In this document: positions 59,101-64,000 of the stretch, one piece after another
Layout of the letters: every line of letters starts with the position of its first letter
How positions within the stretch are numbered: the stretch's first letter is position 1
Source of the DNA: Phoronis australis
Lineage: Eukaryota > Phoronida > Phoronidae
Assembly: GCA_002633005.1 (NCBI GenBank)
Contig: NMRA01000835.1
Span: 18,327-82,326 of the forward strand
Direction: 5' to 3'
DNA length: 64,000 nucleotides
Translations under genes and position numbers: made by a program
The notes under the pieces: generated by a model
The model's database searches: none
The model's input: only the letters and a program-made list of their open reading frames with translations
Told to the model about the DNA's origin: nothing

Positions 59101-62100
59101 TACTCTACCATAGCCTGCTACAAATATCAATTCAAAATAATGTCACAGTGCCGCTACACATGGTTACAACTTACCACAAATAGTAAATAATAAGCGTATA
59201 CTTCATCATGGTCTTGGACTTGACCATCTGTGCAAGATTTTTGAACTGGCTGGCACCTTCAGTCACCAAGTGATGGTTGCTAACAGTTTTGATCCCAACC
59301 AAATCAAAAGGACCTTTCTTTTGACTAGAACATTCAATAGAACTTTCCACAACCAATCGCTCCATTTCCTGTTGTGCTTCACCACCACTTTTACCAGATA
59401 CACTGCCATTTGTCATGAGCAAGTTTTGAGCATCAGTTGTTTTGTCATCCCCACTTCTGTCCAACGCCAACTTTTCCTGTGATATTGCTGTCACATTGGG
59501 ACTGTCTAAATAACGGTCATCGGAATGAGAGTCTACATCACCATGACAACTTGTGATATGCTGTGAGTCGCAGTTACCCGAGTTGTTATGCAGCAGGGAC
59601 TGACTATTGCCACACACTGGGAGATCATCACTAACAGCAGCACCTGACACACTCTCTGTCTGTTGAACACAACCAGTTTCAGCTAAATGATGAGGAATAC
59701 TTCCACCTGCAGCAAATTTGCAGAGAGGACATAAACACAGCTTTGAAGACATAAACAACAAAACTGAGAACAGTTCACGTCATGACTAAAAATCTAGAAA
59801 AACTACACAACAAAGTGTGATTTTAACTTGCCATACACATCACTTTTATCAAAGGTTGGCAAATGTTCAGCAGACATGCAGTCACTGAAATATATTTATT
59901 ATATAAATTATCGTTATGCAAATTATCTACTCATTACACTCACATTAGTAAATATGAATTTTGGGCATCCCATTTTTCTTGTTTAGTTAGTTCTCATATT
60001 TTGTTTAGCTCGGGTATCAATTTACAGCAACTGACTACACACATTCCAAGCAAGTACAGTTGGCATTAGTGATTACTACTATGCTCTATGAAGACTCATG
60101 CCACCCACACTCAAAATTACTGGTACAGACTCGTCAGCGTCATTTTAAACTGCATTTAATGACATGGAGAATTCACACACAGCTTTTTGCAGTTTCCTTT
60201 CTTTAATTCTTCCATATCTTTGAATTAATCTCAGACTGATTCACTTTCTATAGTCATCTAAAACATTTTGTAAATTTTAAAACTCTTTTGTCATCTTTTA
60301 GTTTCTTTACTGTTGATGAATTCAAACTGGTAATACAGATCTCCATATCATGTGTAAGGAATTAAGGAAATTTAGGTTCAAACGCTGAATAAGTTCAAAC
60401 TGATGTTTTTATTCCCTATGACTAAAACATTTTGATAAAATGACGTGCTCGAACTGTTAACTGCAACGAGAAGTTGTTGACAGAATCAGCCCATGTCCAG
60501 CCATCTTGCTTTTGGTGCATATACAATGACAAGCACAACGGACAAACTAATCGAGTCTGTTTTTAAAACACAACAAACTCCAAGCTCTTGTTTAGTGCAG
60601 AAATCATTTCTAATCTGGTGGAGTAAGAAATTTAGACTAAATTTAATCAATGGTAAGTGGTCTAAATAAAAAAATGAAAATGTGTGAGTGCATAGGAGCT
60701 TGAAGATGACAAAATAAATGCTGTCAGGAAACTGGCTTGGGCATTCCCACTTAGTTGTTTTCTTGATATTAGGATTTTCTTGAATGAATTGTTCACAAGA
60801 AGTGTTTATCAGTCACAGTAGTTCCAAGCAAATGGATTTCTCTTTGGCCTCCTACGGAATGGTTGAATTTGACCAGTTAGCATGACGTCACCTTGCAATT
60901 TATATGACCAACCACTGATCAAAAAAACTCTGCCCGACATTGTCACGACTCATCAGTCAAGACTGATCAAGAACCCCGTCAATTTTGCTACATCTAGTCC
61001 TAGAATGAAAAGCAGTTTATGCTCTGATCACATTTGATTTAGGCCAGAACAGAAGCACGAACTTTAAAATTAGCGCATAAGTCATGTTGTGTACCAACTC
61101 ATCTGTAGTGACTGTGAACAGTTTTACATTGGAATGACGAACAGGATTCTTAGCATCAGAGCAAAAGAACACTGTAAAGACACACACAGTGCTGTTCTCA
61201 ATCATTCCTTGACAACTGGTCACACTATAGATTGCTCTGGTGTTCAGATCCTAGACAAGGATAATGCCACCCCCAGGTTCCTTATATAGGAGGCTATGCA
61301 TATATGGTTGAATCATGCTGAGCGTTACCTCTATAGAAACATTGGTTCATTTGAGCTCCAATTGTTTTGATTTCTGGTCTCTCTCCCCCTCACAATGCAT
61401 TTTTACGTGTACCTGTACAGTCCCTTCTGTACCTGTGTCGCCTGTTTTGAGTCTGTGAACTGTTTCCTTGACAATGGTTTAGAGTAATAAACCGAAACGT
61501 TGGATAGATATGTCGCTATTTACTTACGCGCTAATTTTAAAGTTTATGCTTTACACCAAATGCTCTGCAAATGGCATGACAACTCGTCACTTACCTAAGT
61601 CCGACACTGGGTTGGGCAGCTTAACCCGATTCAGCTTGGCAGCTCTGCTCAGCACCAGTTGGGCCTCTCTGAATCTCTGTTGACTGATGAGCCAGCGTGG
61701 AGATTCGTCCACCAACCTGTGAAAGGAGGCAAGAAAAATATCAATTAAGAGCACACAGCAGTATGATCACTTCATCAGCACACTCAAAAGTTTTTGATAA
61801 AATAAAAATAAAGACAAAAATAGCACCACAGCATACCTTAGAAAACATGATGTACTAACGTGCCTTATTTCACACCTCAATCCTTTGGCTGTACTTCAGG
61901 AGTAAGTTTTCTAAATATGCAAAACTGATAAAAATATCATGTGTCTTTTAATCATGTCTCTTGGTCAGTTGCTTCACCAATGTTCTGCTGAGCATTGAAC
62001 TTTGTTCCGAGGATACGAACAGAACGTAATAAAGACTGTTAATAATGACAAGTGTTGTGAATTTAATCAATCTTGCATACCTCAACATACTCCAACCTCA

Positions 62101-64000
62101 GCACCAGCTCCCGTATTGGGGCACTAGAAAGTATCTGCCAAAATCTAGTAACTGTACATGAAAATTGTAACCGTGAAACTATTAAGTAATGGACAAACAA
62201 CCAAACACTAATGATCACAAAACCCTCACCATCTCTACTGGAAAAGGTATTGATAAAACATTTGCTACTGATGAAGCCAGGGGTACATTTAGCAAGGTTA
62301 GTATTTTGCAACTTGTGTAATTTTACGCCAGAGTGTGATTAAAATACAGTACGCTCTCACTCACTAGTATATCTCAATATGCTTTTACCTTACAACTGAA
62401 TATGCGAATATTTAAGCCCATGCACCTATATTTGAACCTATGCCTGTATACTGAATTAGAAGATGCATAGTGGCAACATTTGAACAATCTAGTCAATATA
62501 TTTTTGAAAAATAACCTCTTGCAAAACATACTGGTCAAACAGGCCTTACTATTCCGTCCAATTTATGGGAAGCGAAAGTGAATTGGTTTAGTTACTCTAT
62601 CAAATTAGATATTCAAGATGGTGGTCAAAACTGTGGACTCCTAACTTTTTAAACTTGAAAGTTAAGAAAAAAGATGCCCACCAGTAGTAAGATATCATGA
62701 GCAGAGTTGGCAGGCAGATGGCCAGCTCAAAGTGCCTCCAGTTGGGTAGTAGGAAGGCGACTACAGCTAGTGACATCAAACCCATGGCCCAAAAGAACTG
62801 GAGCGCGATGCCCGGCTTGGTGCGGAACTTGGGTGGCAAGACTTCAGTGAGCATGATGAAACTGATGATGCAATTTGTCTGGAAAGAAACAAGGCAACAT
62901 AGAAGCAGACAACATAAGGTGCAATTTCTAAGCAACTATTAAATAGCTTCTATAAACAACATATCTAAAGCAGATGTTCAAATATGTGACTGAATGGTCA
63001 AGTGAATTGTATCCCACTCTGAACGAATACTTCTTCAACGAGGCTGAATCACAAAACTGTGATTGGTCAATTAAAAGTTTTGTTCCTTTCACGCCTTTTT
63101 GTTTTGATAAAAAGAAGACCAGACAAACCATTTTTTCTCATGACAGTTAGACAAAATAGAGCCATGTTCAAGGCTATTTTCACAAGAAATGCTAAACTTT
63201 ACAATCAATCTCAAATAGGCTAGACCTGACACTACAATAAACAAAACATTAATTCTACTCTTTTGTTTTGACTTCCATGACTGAAACTGACACAAGCTCC
63301 ACTATCACAACCATACAGACACCAATATTGAACCACTACTGCAGTTTCTGCAGGATAAGCACAGAAAGAGTTATAATGAGGATCACAAAATGAAAACTAC
63401 CCACTGACGCCTGACAAGGTGTCGTCTTGTAAATCATCTCAAGCTATGATAATAATAGAAATGAGGCTAAATAGCTTAATTCCCTTAGTTTTTTCTTAAA
63501 CATTTAGGGGGACACCTGTTTTACTAAAAAAAGATAATCTATATTACTGAAGAAATGTAAATGTCTCAAATTACGGAAATGCTTTCAGTGGGGAAAAACT
63601 TTTCTCTAGACAAAAATTGTTTGAAACTTTTGCCATTTCCCATGAAGTTTTCTTGAACGATGAATCCTTATTATACTCTTTACCTGATACTGTAGCAAGG
63701 TAACTGTTTCACTTTTATGGCCTGTAGCATGAAGGTACTCACTCTGTGTAGGGCGCCAATAAAAAAACGAAGGACGGTGAATTGTATGTAGTCCTGTGTA
63801 TATGCCAGGCCAAAAGCTAGAATTGTTCTGATGGCCAGGGATACTAGAAGCACCATTTTTCGTCCAAATTTGTCGGAGAGTGGAGAAACCATCAGAGAGC
63901 CAGCCATCAGGCCAGCAACAAACACAGAAGAGGACAAGTCTACAATATAATCCTCGCTGCACACTAACTGCCACTGAAAAATACATGAACAAATAAGTAT
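50156..64000 (-). CDS. SLC22-family organic ion transporter (5' end outside window)
   Basis: Nine exons in order of translation: 63973-63743, 62878-62682, 61716-61595, 59706-59175, 58292-58158, 55810-55725, 54171-54051, 50826-50754 and 50374-50156 (stop). All have GT/AG borders and matching phases, giving 571 residues. Motifs in order: WQLVCSEDY; GLMAGSLMVSPLSDKFGRK (major facilitator signature after TM2); TEVLPPKFR; YYWLVDESPRWL; a long cytoplasmic loop; MVNSLAYYGISL (TM7); MLDGCGRC; SAEIYPTNIR; and a C-terminal PETIEEVEKW. This is the SLC22 pattern of plasma-membrane carriers for organic cations, zwitterions or anions; substrate cannot be told. TM1 and the first extracellular loop are missing beyond 64000. 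The TM6-TM7 loop is about twice the usual length. Confidence 0.92.
51440..52660 (-). repeat. tandem repeat array with CTCF-core-like motifs (minus orientation)
   Basis: Lies in the SLC22 intron between the last two exons. Units of about 420 bases carry a ccactagggggca-type site (51611, 52051, 52458) and a ccactagatggyg-type site (51473, 52313; a third is deleted near 51915). Between them lie conserved stretches such as tttcataaaaatc and gaaaatgggaacatgtcatc. Its outer end reads tgcacccacatataaataaa. It is the reverse orientation of the array at 38.2-40.6 kb. Confidence 0.8.
54316..54354 (+). repeat. block shared with 27840-27882
   Basis: tacgcggaat, gtgggatattactt and tacgcca occur in the same order as downstream of the transposase gene. 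It sits immediately left of a TA-flanked inverted-repeat element. Confidence 0.65.
54363..55557. mobile_element. TA-flanked inverted-repeat element with G-rich tandem units
   Basis: The left end is TA then CCGTAATCGTTCGGGTTAAC. The right end is its reverse complement, gttaacccgaacgattacgg, followed by TA. The inner flanks consist of repeated gggcggttaa / gggcgcttaa units about 25-35 bases apart. The middle is an assembly gap, so any coding content is unknown. The TA duplication and long inverted ends suggest a mariner/Tc1-like non-autonomous element (inference). Confidence 0.65.
54485..55144. other. assembly gap (660 N)
   Basis: A run of N following a poly-G tract inside the inverted-repeat element. 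Open frames spanning it are meaningless. Confidence 0.99.
56240..56380 (+). repeat. tRNA-derived SINE (partner 46449-46580)
   Basis: gggtcctcagtagctcagtg begins a clear tRNA-like head (A box tagctcagtggtgagagc, B box gtggttcaattacc), followed by the same body as at 46449, ending actggccaacttc. It lies in an SLC22 intron. Confidence 0.8.
61083..61546 (+). mobile_element. Penelope-like element 3' fragment (GIY-YIG endonuclease end)
   Basis: The plus-strand frame 61089-61289 encodes YQLICSDCEQFYIGMTNR followed by SIRAKEH and a HSAVLNH-type His region. This is the GIY-YIG-like endonuclease tail of Penelope-like retroelements (CxxC then FYIGMT). A stop follows at RFLI, and further degraded reading continues. 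The 3' part has a small stem (ggtttagagtaataaacc) directly before GAAACGTTGG, a common Penelope-like terminal pattern. It is 5'-truncated and sits antisense in an SLC22 intron. Confidence 0.65.

Overview
The window is animal (bilaterian invertebrate) nuclear DNA: AT-rich, with spliced genes, tRNA-derived SINEs, DNA transposons, retroelement fragments, microsatellites and assembly gaps. The gene set (an Rx/Rax homeobox gene, an SLC22-type transporter, an ACC-deaminase-like enzyme) and the many THAP and P2X7-C-terminal-like sequences fit a marine invertebrate such as a hemichordate, cephalochordate or mollusc. The sequence alone does not fix the phylum.

Layout. (1) 1-24.7 kb is mostly non-coding. 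It holds two minus-strand exons of an Rx/Rax gene: the octapeptide exon at 14098-14263 and the homeodomain exon at 6800-7041, joined in phase across a 7-kb intron. SINE and MITE copies are scattered here, with two local duplications at assembly gaps. (2) 24696-34494 is an apparently intact 9.8-kb DNA transposon with 15-bp terminal inverted repeats and a TTAA target duplication. It carries two convergent spliced genes: a 223-aa P2X7R_C ('ballast' domain) protein on the plus strand, and an 11-exon, about 773-aa THAP-DDE transposase on the minus strand. All ten introns preserve phase. This is the most notable object in the window and is best read as a Kolobok-like element with a P2X7R_C passenger or accessory gene. 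(3) 34.5-37.5 kb is AT-rich and holds a 229-bp perfect-type foldback inside a possible second TTAA element, then a (CA)n/(TG)n block. (4) 37589-42938 holds the last three plus-strand exons of a PLP-dependent ACC deaminase / D-cysteine desulfhydrase family gene. (5) 43-50 kb is intergenic, with a THAP-gene relic, SINEs and a LINE 3' end. (6) 50156 to the window end is the minus strand of an SLC22 (organic ion transporter) gene: nine phase-consistent exons, with the N-terminus beyond the window.

A second notable structure is a dispersed repeat of about 420 bp per unit, present as arrays in introns of both the ACC-deaminase-like gene (38.2-40.6 kb) and the SLC22 gene (51.4-52.7 kb). The units carry regularly spaced CCACTAGRKGGC-type motifs that match the CTCF core consensus, and the two arrays point in opposite (divergent) directions. 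Splice sites, reading phases and motifs are read directly from the sequence. Family names come from motif recognition without database searches.
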